A stretch of DNA of 64,000 nt from Collimonas fungivorans Ter331 (GTDB taxonomy: Bacteria; Pseudomonadota; Gammaproteobacteria; Burkholderiales; Burkholderiaceae_D): positions 3,120,542 to 3,184,541 of the forward strand of contig NC_015856.1 of assembly GCF_000221045.1 (NCBI RefSeq), given 5' to 3'. This document shows, in pieces, positions 23,723-33,402 of the stretch (position 1 is the stretch's first letter; each line of letters begins with the position of its first letter). Below the pieces are notes generated by a model, which was given only the letters and a program-made list of their open reading frames with translations, did not search any database and was not told the DNA's origin. Made by a program: the position numbers and the translations under genes.

Positions 23723-24634
23723 TCATGCCGTGGGCGTACATGCTGATGCCTCTTTCAGCATTTCATAGAGATTCTGCGCAGCTGGCGAGAACACGCGGCC
23801 GGATCGGCGAATAATGCCCAATGTACGCGTGATAGCCGGCTCCTTGAGCGGGATTGCGCGCAGGACGCTTAAGTGATCCGACGGCATCGCAAGTTGCGGC
23901 ACCACGGCAATGCCGAGCCCGGCCTTCACCATCTCAAGCAACGTTGAAACATGGCGCACTTCAATGAACGAAGCGGGCTGTTTTTCCGACGGCGCCATCG
24001 CCATATCCAGCATCATCCGGTTACCGCTCGATTTGGCTACCGTCATGTAGGGATATTTGCCGATATCTTGCCAGCCGACGGCGCGCCGGCGCGCCAATGG
24101 ATGGCCGGGCAAGCAGGCCATCACAAAACTCTCCCGCATGATCGGTTCGAAGTCGATGCCCTGTTCCTGCGTGCCGAGAAAATTGATGCCGAAATCGGAA
24201 TCTCCGCGGGCAACGTTGTTCAGCACTTCATGTGCCCCTTCGTCCACGATGCGGATGCGAATCGAGGGAAATTGCGCATTGAAGCGCTGCAGGATCGGCG
24301 CCAGAAAATTGTGTGCTATCGAAGGCACGCAGGCCACCGTGATCTGGCCAAAATGCGTATAGGAAATGTCGCTGATGTTGTGCAAAGACGTTTCGACGCC
24401 ATCGAGGATCTCGACTGCCTTGGCGAAAAACTCACGCCCTACCAGGGTTAGCGCCACGCGCCGGGTAGTGCGTTCAAACAGTTTGACGTTGAGTGCGTCT
24501 TCCAGCTTGCCGATACGGCGTGACAGCGCCGGCTGCGAGATATTCAGCGCCAGCGCCGCCGCCCGGAAACCACCCTGCTCCACCACCGCCACCATGGCTT
24601 GCAGGTCGCTTAAATCAAAACGTAGTCGATACAT
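23723..24634 (-). CDS. LysR-type transcriptional regulator
   Basis: The 303-residue protein has an N-terminal HTH (LSDLQAMVAVVEQGGFRAAALALNISQPALSRRIGKLEDALNVKLFERTTRR). The periplasmic-binding-like effector domain begins at GQITVACVPSIAHNFLAPIL. It diverges from the ModA-family gene at 24760 across 125 bp, the usual layout for a LysR regulator and its target. The ATG at 24634 is preferred over the GTG at 24652 because AAGG is properly spaced. It probably responds to a tricarboxylic acid if the neighbouring functional call is right. Confidence 0.93.
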   Translation of the reverse strand: MYRLRFDLSDLQAMVAVVEQGGFRAAALALNISQPALSRRIGKLEDALNVKLFERTTRRVALTLVGREFFAKAVEILDGVETSLHNISDISYTHFGQITVACVPSIAHNFLAPILQRFNAQFPSIRIRIVDEGAHEVLNNVARGDSDFGINFLGTQEQGIDFEPIMRESFVMACLPGHPLARRRAVGWQDIGKYPYMTVAKSSGNRMMLDMAMAPSEKQPASFIEVRHVSTLLEMVKAGLGIAVVPQLAMPSDHLSVLRAIPLKEPAITRTLGIIRRSGRVFSPAAQNLYEMLKEASACTPTA

Positions 24635-24759
24635 TATTGATACCTTAGACACATCAAAAGTAAATATTTATGCATTTTACTTTATCAATCAGGTTCGTGA
24701 TAATTGTTCGACAAAACCTCAATTGCAGCGCAGTTGCATAAAAACAGGAGACAAAGAAA

Positions 24760-25542
24760 GTGCGTATCAAACAAACAATTTACCGACTGTTCGCTCTCGG
24801 CGCGGTCAGCCTGGCCCTATTGTCCAGCGCGGCTCAGGCTGAAGAGGTCAACGTGATGATTTCGGGCGGCTTCACTGCGGCCTACAAAGCATTGGCGCCT
24901 CAATTCGAGGCGGCTACCGGCAACACCTTGTCCACCGCCTTCGGCCCCTCGATGGGCAAGGCGCCGGAGGCGATTCCCAACCGCCTCGAACGCGGCGAAT
25001 CGGCCGATGTCGTGATCATGGTCGGTTATGCGCTGAGCGACCTGATCAAGCAGGGCAAAGTCGATGCCGACAGTCGCGTCGACCTGGCCGATTCCCGCAT
25101 CGGCATGGCGGTCAAAGCGGGTGCTGCGAAGCCAGACATCAGCACGGTGGAGGGTTTGAAATCAGCCATGCTCAACGCTAAATCGATCGCCTATTCCGAC
25201 AGCGCGAGCGGCGTCTATATCGAGCGCGAACTGTTCAAAAAGCTGGGTATCGAAGAACAAGTCAAACCAAAAGCACGCATGATCCAGAAAACTCCCGTCG
25301 GATCGCTGGTGGCTAGCGGCGAATTCGAACTAGGCTTCCAGCAGGTAAGCGAAATTCTACCGGTGCAAGGGGTCGACTTTGTCGCCAGGATTCCGGAGCA
25401 GGTCCAAAGCATCACCACGTTCTCAGCCGGAATACCGGTCGGCGCCAAACATCCGGATGCCGCTCGTGCATTGATCCGTTACCTAGCCTCGCCCGAGGCG
25501 CGCGACGAAGTGATCAAAAGCGGACTGGATCCGAAGCATTAA
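24760..25542 (+). CDS. ModA-family periplasmic protein, candidate aconitate isomerase
   Basis: The 260-residue protein has a signal peptide ending at SSAAQAEE and a type II periplasmic-binding fold: VNVMISGGFTAAYKALAPQFEAATG, RLERGESADVVIMVG, SIAYSDSASGVYIERELFKKLGI, and FELGFQQVSEILPVQGV. It belongs to the molybdate-binding-protein superfamily, but no modBC genes follow. Known bacterial aconitate isomerases, which interconvert trans- and cis-aconitate in the periplasm, are members of this superfamily. The next gene is a TcuC-type tricarboxylate symporter, which favours that role. This function is inference; a simple binding protein is the alternative. GGAG precedes the GTG start. Confidence 0.72.
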   Translation: MRIKQTIYRLFALGAVSLALLSSAAQAEEVNVMISGGFTAAYKALAPQFEAATGNTLSTAFGPSMGKAPEAIPNRLERGESADVVIMVGYALSDLIKQGKVDADSRVDLADSRIGMAVKAGAAKPDISTVEGLKSAMLNAKSIAYSDSASGVYIERELFKKLGIEEQVKPKARMIQKTPVGSLVASGEFELGFQQVSEILPVQGVDFVARIPEQVQSITTFSAGIPVGAKHPDAARALIRYLASPEARDEVIKSGLDPKH

Positions 25543-25632
25543 CTTCGCCTGCGCTATCAGCAACGGTATTCGTAGAAGTCTGCGCCATGCCCTTGCGTGA
25601 GGCGCAGGGCTCCAATCGCTTGTGAGATCAAA

Positions 25633-26952
25633 ATGACAGCCATCGCAGCAGCAACTCCGTCGAAATTCGGCACGGTCCTCCGTGTCACCAGCGGTAATTT
25701 CATGGAAATGTTCGACTTTTTCCTGTTCGGATTTTACGCCACCTACATTTCCAAAACCTTCTTTCCCTCGGGCGACGAATTCGCCTCATTGATGCTGACT
25801 TTCATGACCTTCGGCGCCGGCTTTTTGATGCGTCCGCTCGGCGCCATCCTGCTCGGCGCCTACGTCGACCGCGTCGGCCGCCGCCAGGGTTTGATCGTGA
25901 CCCTGGCCCTGATGGCGCTTGGCACGGTTCTGATTGCTTTCGTGCCGGGCTTTGCGACCATAGGCTATCTGGCGCCATTCCTGGTGCTGATCGGCCGTTT
26001 GCTACAAGGTTTTTCCGCCGGCGTCGAACTGGGCGGCGTCTCGGTCTATCTGGCTGAGATGGCAACGCCGGGCAACAAGGGCTTCTACGTCAGCTGGCAA
26101 TCGGCCAGCCAGCAGGTGGCGATCATCGTCGCGGCAGCATTGGGCTACGCACTTAACATATGGTTGACCCCGCTGCAAATTGGTTCCTGGGGCTGGCGTG
26201 TTCCGTTCTTCATCGGTTGCATGATCGTGCCGGTACTGTTCATGATCCGCCGCTCCTTGCAGGAAACGGAGGAGTTCATGAAACGCAAGCAGCGTCCCGA
26301 TACGCGTGCCATTTTCCGCTCGATGCTCGACAACTGGGGCCTGGTGATCACCGGGATGATGCTGGTGGCGATGACCACCGTCTCGTTCTACCTGATCACA
26401 ATTTACACTCCAACTTTCGGCAAGAACGTACTCAAGCTCAGTACTGCCGACAGCCTGATCGTGACCCTGTGCGTTGGCATTTCCAACTTTATCTGGCTGC
26501 CGATCATGGGCGCGCTGTCGGACCGGATCGGTCGTCGTCCTATCCTGATTTTCTTCACCGTGCTGACCGTTCTGAGCGCCTATCCAGCCATGACCTGGCT
26601 AACCAGCGCACCCAGTTTCGAGAAGATGCTGGTGGTCGAGCTGTGGCTGTCGTTCCTGTATGCCAGCTACAACGGGGCTATGGTCGTCGCGCTGACCGAG
26701 GTAATGCCGGTCGAGGTGCGCACAGCTGGCTTTTCCCTGGCCTACAGCCTGGCGACAGCGATTTTTGGCGGCTTCACGCCGGCTATCGCCACCGCGTTGA
26801 TCGAAGCGACGGGCGATAAGGCCGCGCCGGGCTTATGGATGACATTTGCCGCAGTGTGCGGACTGATCGCGACGCTGGTGCTGTACCGCAAACGCAGCGT
26901 TAAATATCGGCCAGACTCCGAGGAACAATACCCCATCCAAAACGCGCCTTAA
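25633..26952 (+). CDS. tcuC: MFS tricarboxylate/proton symporter (TcuC/CitA-like)
   Basis: The 439-residue protein has 12 membrane segments. It has the metabolite:H+ symporter signatures: [19 protein letters not shown] near the N-terminus, then [27 protein letters not shown] and [37 protein letters not shown] comes midway, and [23 protein letters not shown] near the end. These are typical of citrate/tricarballylate transporters. It follows the ModA-family gene by about 90 bp on the same strand and is followed by a terminator, so the two form an operon. trans-Aconitate or citrate uptake is the likely role. Confidence 0.85.
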   Translation: MTAIAAATPSKFGTVLRVTSGNFMEMFDFFLFGFYATYISKTFFPSGDEFASLMLTFMTFGAGFLMRPLGAILLGAYVDRVGRRQGLIVTLALMALGTVLIAFVPGFATIGYLAPFLVLIGRLLQGFSAGVELGGVSVYLAEMATPGNKGFYVSWQSASQQVAIIVAAALGYALNIWLTPLQIGSWGWRVPFFIGCMIVPVLFMIRRSLQETEEFMKRKQRPDTRAIFRSMLDNWGLVITGMMLVAMTTVSFYLITIYTPTFGKNVLKLSTADSLIVTLCVGISNFIWLPIMGALSDRIGRRPILIFFTVLTVLSAYPAMTWLTSAPSFEKMLVVELWLSFLYASYNGAMVVALTEVMPVEVRTAGFSLAYSLATAIFGGFTPAIATALIEATGDKAAPGLWMTFAAVCGLIATLVLYRKRSVKYRPDSEEQYPIQNAP

Positions 26953-27006
26953 AGAAGGACGAGGCCGATTGCTGCAAGCGCGAAGCTACCCTCGCAACCA
27001 GTAAAA

Positions 27007-27048
27007 ACGGACCAGCTACTAGCTTTAGTGGCTGGTCCGTCTTCATTT
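27007..27048 (+). terminator. Rho-independent terminator after the tcuC-like gene
   Basis: A 15-bp stem (27007-27021 with 27026-27040, one G-T pair) with a GCTT loop is followed by CTTCATTTT. It ends the ModA-family/tcuC operon. The rest of 26953-27376 contains no gene I can support. Confidence 0.85.
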
Positions 27049-27376
27049 TGGCCCGGACTTCATCGTCCTCTAGTTCGATTTGAGTTTTCCCTAAGATGCC
27101 GGAGTCGTCGCCGTGTAGTCGGTTTGATTATATTGCCAGGCCCGTTTATTGCTTTTGCACTCTACAATTTTCTTTAAGGAATGGTCTAAAGAAAATACTA
27201 TTGTGGAAAGTTTTGTTCTCGGTTGGGGTGGTGGCTATGTGCTTGCCGGCTTGGTTATCCGCTTCATTCTTCTTCAAGTGCCGGAGAAATGATATCGATA
27301 GTCCGCTCACGACGCGGCCTGCCACTAATCGTCTCGGCGCCGATCTTTCTATCCATCTCGCTTATTTTTATTTCTC

Positions 27377-29443
27377 ATGCCTACTCCACATTCTTTGACC
27401 CGGAACTACCTTGCTGCACTGATCGTTTCTCTTGTAGCTGCCGGCTGCGGCGGTGGCGGTGGCGATGGCAGTACAACGAGCGGCACGACCAGCAGTAACG
27501 CCAGCACTACAACGACGGTTGTCGATATTACCGCGGCTATCCTCGCTAATCAGAACATCGCGCTCAGCACCGACTCCGTTATCAATCTACCGGCCGGCGT
27601 CACTACTTATACTGGAGTGATCTCGGGCCAAGGAACGCTGCTCTTAAATCCTGCGGCAGGCAGTAGCCATCCGAGCACTTTTGTCCTCACTCAGGCCAGC
27701 ACATTCATGCTACCCGACAGTCGGCAGGTTGAGACAGTGACAAAATCCGTCTATCCTGGCATGGGATATGCCCTCAGCATTACCGGAAGTAATCCTCCGG
27801 TGCTGACTATCAACCCTGGCGTAACGCTGCAAATCGGCAGCAATACCAGCGCGGATAACTCGCCGAATATTATCGCCACCTCAGACAGCAAAAACCTGGC
27901 TAGCGTGGTCAACAGAGAGATCAATCTCAACAACATTCTCAACAACGGCGCCATCGTTCTGAACAGTGCCCAGTTCATTCTGCTTGGGCAAGTCAGCGGT
28001 ACCGGCTCCATCTCGCAGCTGCCGAACGTTTGGGGCGGCAATTCGATGGGCGGCGTCAGTCCATTCACCGGCGTCCTGGCGCTGAGCGCCGGACAGGATT
28101 TCGGGACGAATCACGTCAGCCCATCGATACCCAATGCCAAGGCAGTGGTCAATGAAGGGTCGTGGCTGGTCTGGAGTGCGCCCAACAGTGTTGTGACTGT
28201 CACGCAGAATATCTACGAGGCGAGTTTTGGCGGAGACATCAATTTCCATCCCATCGGCAATTCAAGGATCATCATGCGCGGCGTTTATAGCCACACGGAC
28301 AACAGCCCGCACGGCAGCGCTAATCTGGTCAATCCCGGCTTGAGCGACGCCAGCCTGAATCTGGCGAAAGTGATTTACCGCGGCGGCCCGAATGACGCCA
28401 ATGGCAACGACGGCAGCTATAGAGGCATCAATATCGAAAGCGGCGGCACGGTCCAATGGGGAGACGGCACGACCCACGACTTTTTCCTGCCCTCCGCGCC
28501 GTCGCCGTTCGCGGTGAGCCCGGCGCTGGGAGCAAAGAATGCCTATATCAACCTGCATCGAGGCGGCACCCTGGCCTTGAACTACAATGGCCCGGTCGCG
28601 CTGAACGTAGGAATTACCGGCGGTGGCGGCGGTCCTGACCGGGACGGCAGTGCAGGAACGGGCAATGTCACCATCATGTCGACCGCCGGCAACGACGTCA
28701 CCTTCAGCCAGCCACAGAATTACAACGGCGTCACCACCATCGGCGCGAAGGCCATTTTACGGCTAGGAACCGGTTCGCCGCAGCCTTTGAACTACGATAA
28801 GCTGGTCTATAACAGCGCGACTCAACAATACGTCAAGAGCACGACGTTGCAGGCAACTTACAGCGGCGACAGCAGTTTGCTGACGGCAGAGTCGGCCGGC
28901 GGCGCATCGACCGACAGCATCGTCAACGACGGCAGCCTGATTGTTCAAAACACGACCGACGCCATCACGCTTTCCAATATCAGCGGCAGTGGGACTTTCC
29001 TGCAGAATGGTACAGCCAGCACTACCTTGCGCAACAACAGCTTCAGCGGAACTGCCGTCATCAACAGCGGTAGCGTACTGGCGGCCAGCGCTAATGCTTT
29101 CGGCAGCGGCAACCTGATTAACAATGCCGGCCTCGGACTGGGAAACACCCAGTTTGAGCTGACGTTGGGCGGCAGTTATCAACAAAACGCAGGCGGTTCT
29201 TTGACATTGTCAATCAACGGCACCAGCAAGGGCGTCGACTACGGCCATCTGACGGTGCCCGGCCCGGTTGTTTTGGGTGGTGTCCTGGCATTAAAATTCA
29301 ACGGCACTTTCACAAGCGGCCAGAAATTTGCATTGATCGATGCCGGTGGCGGGATCAGCGGTTCTTTCAGCAGTGTTACGAGTTCCGGGCCTGCCGTCGA
29401 CATCACGTTGAATGGCGGTGTTTTGTATGCGACAGTGAGGTAA
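27377..29443 (+). CDS. Lipoprotein with autotransporter-passenger-like beta-helix repeats
   Basis: The 688-residue protein has a lipobox VAAGC near residue 24, followed by a run of glycines and a Ser/Thr-rich linker. The body is beta-helix-like: TYTGVISGQGTLLLNP, NNGAIVLNSAQFILLGQVSG, YNGVTTIGAKAILRLGTG, GGSLTLSINGTSKGVDYGHLTVPGPVVLGG. The last stretch (GGVLALKFNGTFTSGQKFALIDAGGGISGSFSS) is the pattern that normally precedes an autotransporter barrel. Here the protein ends without a barrel, so it is anchored as a lipoprotein instead. Function is unknown. No clear ribosome site precedes the ATG. Confidence 0.75.
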   Translation: MPTPHSLTRNYLAALIVSLVAAGCGGGGGDGSTTSGTTSSNASTTTTVVDITAAILANQNIALSTDSVINLPAGVTTYTGVISGQGTLLLNPAAGSSHPSTFVLTQASTFMLPDSRQVETVTKSVYPGMGYALSITGSNPPVLTINPGVTLQIGSNTSADNSPNIIATSDSKNLASVVNREINLNNILNNGAIVLNSAQFILLGQVSGTGSISQLPNVWGGNSMGGVSPFTGVLALSAGQDFGTNHVSPSIPNAKAVVNEGSWLVWSAPNSVVTVTQNIYEASFGGDINFHPIGNSRIIMRGVYSHTDNSPHGSANLVNPGLSDASLNLAKVIYRGGPNDANGNDGSYRGINIESGGTVQWGDGTTHDFFLPSAPSPFAVSPALGAKNAYINLHRGGTLALNYNGPVALNVGITGGGGGPDRDGSAGTGNVTIMSTAGNDVTFSQPQNYNGVTTIGAKAILRLGTGSPQPLNYDKLVYNSATQQYVKSTTLQATYSGDSSLLTAESAGGASTDSIVNDGSLIVQNTTDAITLSNISGSGTFLQNGTASTTLRNNSFSGTAVINSGSVLAASANAFGSGNLINNAGLGLGNTQFELTLGGSYQQNAGGSLTLSINGTSKGVDYGHLTVPGPVVLGGVLALKFNGTFTSGQKFALIDAGGGISGSFSSVTSSGPAVDITLNGGVLYATVR

Positions 29444-29614
29444 AGCAGCAACCAGCACATCGTTAGCCGGCGCCAAGGCAAGTTGTTGCTCGGGCCGGCC
29501 AGCGATGGAAGCTACCTATGCAACCGGGAGCGGATGACCAAGGCTATTTTCTTAACGTCTCGGCGATTCTCAATCGAAGTAGCTCAATACTGCTCGGCGG
29601 GAAGAATTATCCCC

Positions 29615-30044
29615 AGCTCCATTAGCCGAGGCCCACCATGTGTTCGGCATCTGGTACAGCAACACGTCGGACATCGCGCCAACCGCGATCATCGGGGCAT
29701 GCACCGCTTGAACAAAGCGAATTTCGCGATCCTGCACCGGTTCGGGCCATGCAATATGCCACGCTTCACCGATCTCAATGAGCAACTCAGCGAAATTTAC
29801 TGCGCAGCCGATCCGGCTGGATGAGCATTGCCTCATCCAGCCGTCGGGGTGAATCGACCTGCCGACGATCCTCGATGGAACATGGAACATCGACTGCGTC
29901 GTCGCCACGCTGGGGTTAAAGGAGATAACTCAGGGCATACCGATCCGCTAGCCGATCCGCTAGCCGAGCAGCTACACCGATGCGAACCCGGCGCGCCGGG
30001 CGATCTTTGAATACGACCGGCTGGCGCGCAGCATTACGCGCTGA
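29615..30044 (+). pseudogene. Decayed Tn3-family transposase (TnpA C-terminal fragment)
   Basis: Pieces in all three plus-strand frames line up with the end of a Tn3-type TnpA. They are FGIWYSNTSDIAPTAI; then after a frameshift DHRGMHRLNKANFAILHRFG and MPRFTDLNEQLSEIY; then NIDCVVATLGLKEITQGI; then NPARRAIFEYDRLARSI. Several stops and a 12-bp tandem duplication (CCGATCCGCTAG, near 29939-29963) break it. No intact transposase or terminal repeats were seen. It abuts the block of secreted polysaccharide enzymes that follows. Confidence 0.7.
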
Positions 30045-30104
30045 TCAAGTCGATTTCTCCGGCCACATGGCTGCATGTGCACTTGAATCGGCGCCACGGC
30101 CTCA

Positions 30105-32840
30105 CTACGGCTTGGACGCGAACAGCCCAAATTCGGCGAGATCCGTAAAGGTGCTATCGCCATTATTGGCTGTGATGTTGAGCCGGTAGTAGCGATAGGA
30201 GGCCGGATTCGCGATCGTGTAGGTCTTCAGCTTTAAGCGTGTGGCAAACACCTGGTTGCTTTGGGTGTCGAGCGTGGTCCAGGTAGAGCCGTCGGTGGAG
30301 CCCTGGAACTGCCAGTCCTTCGGATCGCGCGGGTCCCTGTCGTTGGCGCTGATGACCGTATAGCGCTGGACGCGCTCCGTGTGGCCGAGGTCGTACTGCA
30401 GCCAGCCGCTCACGCCCGTGTGGAACCATTCCGTCCCCGAGTTTTGGTCGAAGGCGCTTCTGGCGTTGGTCGGGTTGTTCGCACTGTCATTGGCGGCGCC
30501 ACCGGTGGCGACGTTCACCATCGGATGCTCCGGCGTAGCGCTGTCCGCGGGAGAATTATCGCTCGTGCCGGCGGCGTTGGTCGCCGTGACGGTGTAGTAG
30601 TAGGTCGTGCCGTTGATCACCGACTTGTCCGTGTAGCTGCTGCCCGTGACACCCGACGCGACGGTTGTGGTTGGGCCGCCGCTGAAGGCGGCGCGCTTGA
30701 CCGTGTAGCTGGTGGCGCCGAAGGACGCCTGCCAGCGCAGCGGGACCGCGCCATCGCCCGGCGAGGCCAGCAGCATGGCGGGCGCCGCTGGGATGACGCT
30801 CGGCGCACCACCGTCGCCGCCGGTGATCTGCACATTGCTGAAGGTGGAGCTGTTCAGGGTGTTATTGGCGACTGAGGAGACCACCAGGCCGACATAGATC
30901 GTATCGGGAACAGGGGCATCGATGCGGCCGACATCGGTGGCAGCCCAATTGGTGCCATCGGGAGAAAGGTAGCCGGTGATGATGTTCCCGACGCGCTCGA
31001 GCTTCACCCAGTACGAGGGCGTGGCGCTGGCGATGCCCAGGGCTTTGGTCCCATAGTTCGAACCACCATACACGGCGAGTTTCTGCATGTTCTGTTCGGC
31101 ATTGCCTCTGCTAGCGATGGCCATCCAGGCGCGCGGAGCCCCTTGTTCCAGGCTTGTGCGGATCATCACGCCCGCCACTGCGGCCGGACTGGTGTTCTGG
31201 ACGGACTCGACTTTCGCGATGATGGCGCCATTGCCGGTGATGGCCTTGTAGGTGAAGTGGAAAGCGTCTTGCGTGCGCCAGAAGATATCGTTACCCGCTC
31301 CCTGCACTATCCATTTGCCGTCGGCGTATGTGGCCCCGCCCGCCGGGGCGGCGCCCCCGATGTCAGCATTGCTGAATCCCGAGGTGATCGAGGTAGTCGA
31401 CGGAATCGGCAGCGCCGGCGGCGGCGTCGCCTTCGTGGTGTCGGAATCCTTGAGGAACATGAAGCTGTCGCCGTCCACCGGCATCCAGAGGCGCCTCTGC
31501 GCGATGAAGGGTGCCTGGAGCCCCTTGCGGAGAACGTAGGCGCCATAAATCTGGGTCAGCGCCACGCTCCCGCCATTGGCTCCGTTCCAGCCGTGCCCGG
31601 TGCGGTCGGAGGTGTAGTACGCATCGGTGGTGCCGAAAGGAAGCGCTACCGTGGGGACGAGCTCGTTCACCCTCGCGAAATATTCACCCGCGGCCAGCAG
31701 GCGATTGTCAAGATCGGAATAGATGTCGATGCCTTGGCTCCAGAGCGCCTCGGCGAGCATGGTCAGCGACTTGAGCTGTCCATAAGAATGTCCTTGGTCG
31801 CGAAGGTAGTCGCCGAGCATGCCGATGTCGTTGGAATTGCGCAGTCCGATATGGGCTAGCGTACGAGCCTGATAGACCACCTTGTCCAATGCCTCGATGT
31901 CGTCGTTGTAGATCGCCAGCAGTCCAAGAGCGGTGAGGGCCAGTGCGCCCTTGTTGGCGGCACCGAAGGAGCTCTCGCCATAGGGGTTCGATGCTGGCAT
32001 CAGGACGTCCTTGAAGTATTTCTTGACGATCGCCGTGTCGGCTTCCGTCCAGCCCGGCCATGTGCTGCGCAGGATGTCCGCGCCGCCCACGACCTGGAGA
32101 GCGTAATCGCCCAGATCGAGCATCGACTCGCGACCCGAGAATTCAGTCTGGGTGCTCGCCCACGCGATAAGGATCTCGCGCGCCTTCTTCGCGTATCGGT
32201 CGTCCTGGGTGAAATACCACATCCGCGAGAGATTCCAGATCGCGACCATGTCCTTGCGCCAGGGCCAGAGATTCGCGTCCGGGGCGCGGCTCACTTTCGC
32301 GAACGGGCCTGCCATGCCATAGGTGAGATGGGCCTTGCCGTCATTCGCCAACTGGTTGTAGGCGGACTTCCACGGCTCCTTGCCCTGATCGACGTACGCC
32401 TTGAGAGTCTGGAGATCCGAGAGGGTGAGCGGAGCGCCCGGATGCTTGATAACGCGGACCGCTGGAGTACCTCCCACTGGAGTACCTCCCACTGGGGTAC
32501 CTCCCACTGGAGTACCTCCCACTGGAGTACCTCCCACTGGGGCACCTCCCACCGGAGTATTTCCCACCGGAGTATTTCCCACCGGAGTATTTCCCACCGG
32601 AGTATTTCCCACTGGGGTATTTCCCACTGGGGTATTTCCCACTGGGGTATTTCCCACTGGGGTATTTCCCGCCGGAGTACTTCCCACTGGAGCCCCGTCC
32701 ACCTGAGTATTTCCCACTGGAGCACCTCCCGCTGGGGCGCCTTCCGCAAAGGAATTTCCCATCGGTTCGCCACCGCAAGCGCCGAGTATCAGGCAGGTAG
32801 AGATTGTTATAAAAATTTGTTTTTTCACAAAAAAAGTCAT
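30105..32840 (-). CDS. Multidomain secreted lipoprotein: alginate-lyase-like catalytic domain, lamin-G-like, FN3 and F5/8 type C domains
   Basis: The 911-residue protein begins [15 protein letters not shown] and has lipobox LGAC near residue 21. [11 protein letters not shown] pentapeptide linker follows. Residues about 130-480 resemble the alginate-lyase (PL5-type/AlgLyase) alpha-barrel: [52 protein letters not shown] and [27 protein letters not shown]1349/concanavalin-like domain ([24 protein letters not shown]), an FN3 domain ([15 protein letters not shown]) and a C-terminal discoidin/CBM32-like domain ([17 protein letters not shown]) follow. It probably degrades an acidic polysaccharide outside the cell. 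The start is fixed by the signal peptide; the ribosome site is weak. Confidence 0.82.
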   Translation of the reverse strand: MTFFVKKQIFITISTCLILGACGGEPMGNSFAEGAPAGGAPVGNTQVDGAPVGSTPAGNTPVGNTPVGNTPVGNTPVGNTPVGNTPVGNTPVGNTPVGGAPVGGTPVGGTPVGGTPVGGTPVGGTPAVRVIKHPGAPLTLSDLQTLKAYVDQGKEPWKSAYNQLANDGKAHLTYGMAGPFAKVSRAPDANLWPWRKDMVAIWNLSRMWYFTQDDRYAKKAREILIAWASTQTEFSGRESMLDLGDYALQVVGGADILRSTWPGWTEADTAIVKKYFKDVLMPASNPYGESSFGAANKGALALTALGLLAIYNDDIEALDKVVYQARTLAHIGLRNSNDIGMLGDYLRDQGHSYGQLKSLTMLAEALWSQGIDIYSDLDNRLLAAGEYFARVNELVPTVALPFGTTDAYYTSDRTGHGWNGANGGSVALTQIYGAYVLRKGLQAPFIAQRRLWMPVDGDSFMFLKDSDTTKATPPPALPIPSTTSITSGFSNADIGGAAPAGGATYADGKWIVQGAGNDIFWRTQDAFHFTYKAITGNGAIIAKVESVQNTSPAAVAGVMIRTSLEQGAPRAWMAIASRGNAEQNMQKLAVYGGSNYGTKALGIASATPSYWVKLERVGNIITGYLSPDGTNWAATDVGRIDAPVPDTIYVGLVVSSVANNTLNSSTFSNVQITGGDGGAPSVIPAAPAMLLASPGDGAVPLRWQASFGATSYTVKRAAFSGGPTTTVASGVTGSSYTDKSVINGTTYYYTVTATNAAGTSDNSPADSATPEHPMVNVATGGAANDSANNPTNARSAFDQNSGTEWFHTGVSGWLQYDLGHTERVQRYTVISANDRDPRDPKDWQFQGSTDGSTWTTLDTQSNQVFATRLKLKTYTIANPASYRYYRLNITANNGDSTFTDLAEFGLFASKP
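32461..32735 (-). repeat. 15-bp tandem repeats encoding [10 protein letters not shown] linker
   Basis: About 18 copies of a 15-bp unit (plus strand ACTGGAGTACCTCCC and variants with TTTCCC) encode the linker of the lyase lipoprotein. Blocks of identical variants show recent local duplication. Confidence 0.92.
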
Positions 32841-32980
32841 TTTATTCAAAAGAAAAAGGTGTCCGTAAAAATAATTTTTCCATCCGATCAAAGGGGAAAA
32901 GTTATTTTTCCAGAAGGAATTTCGAATGGTAATAAGGTGCGGGATCGATACGCGCGCAGCCATCTTTGGGGGACACCATC

Positions 32981-32996
32981 AGCACAATCCGTGCCA
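32981..32996 (-). promoter_or_regulatory. Sigma-54-type promoter, copy 2
   Basis: Minus strand TGGCACGGATTGTGCT matches the -24/-12 consensus with GG and GC ten bases apart. It stands about 140 bases before the ATG of the alginate-lyase-like gene at 32840. Confidence 0.68.
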
Positions 32997-33218
32997 TATT
33001 AAATTTCCAACACGAAGCCGAATGAATGAGAAGAACATGCCGAAATCGTGAAGTGACTTTGACTGAAGGACGAAAAAGTCGACAACTTTCGGGTATGACA
33101 GGCTGGTCAAACTGACCGAGTCGATTCAGCAAGCAAAAGACAAACTGGATTTCCATTGTTTCGAATTTTGAGTGCGGTCATTTGGGCCTGCTCAAGTTAA
33201 ACGAGACTGCCCAGCCGG

Positions 33219-33232
33219 TGTTAGCGCTAACA
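33219..33232. promoter_or_regulatory. Perfect 14-bp palindrome TGTTAGCGCTAACA, candidate enhancer
   Basis: The palindrome lies between the divergent lyase and GH74 genes. It is 117 bases upstream of the sigma-54-type element of the GH74 gene and 223 bases from that of the lyase gene. The same site with one mismatch, in the same setting, is at 23381-23394. It may bind a sigma-54 activator; a LacI-type repressor is the alternative. Confidence 0.58.
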
Positions 33233-33348
33233 AAATTTGTCAGTTTTTTTGTTTTTTGGTCAATATTCTGTCCATATCCTGGCGGCACAAGGTCGGATCA
33301 CCTTCGGCCTTTTTGCCTGAATTCCTACTGCGTATTCGATATTCGATG

Positions 33349-33364
33349 TGGCACGGATAGTGCT
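33349..33364 (+). promoter_or_regulatory. Sigma-54-type promoter, copy 3
   Basis: Plus strand TGGCACGGATAGTGCT matches the -24/-12 consensus with correct spacing. The expected transcription start is near 33375, giving a short leader of about 27 bases before the GH74 ATG at 33403. Confidence 0.7.
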
Positions 33365-33402
33365 ATGAAGTTTCCATATGACAACTATTGCACACGAAAA
33401 AT

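Noticed and set aside
23481-23768. Small plus-strand gene between the promoter copy 1 region and LysR
   Set aside because: The frame overlaps the end of lysR, has no recognisable family and no clear ribosome site; the minus-strand frame across 23328-23699 is equally unconvincing.
27096-27398. 100-codon frame upstream of the autotransporter-repeat lipoprotein
   Set aside because: It overlaps the lipoprotein start, lacks a ribosome site and has an erratic composition.
32328-33002. 224-codon plus-strand frame with WSTSH repeats
   Set aside because: It is the antisense of the PVGNT linker repeats of the lyase gene.
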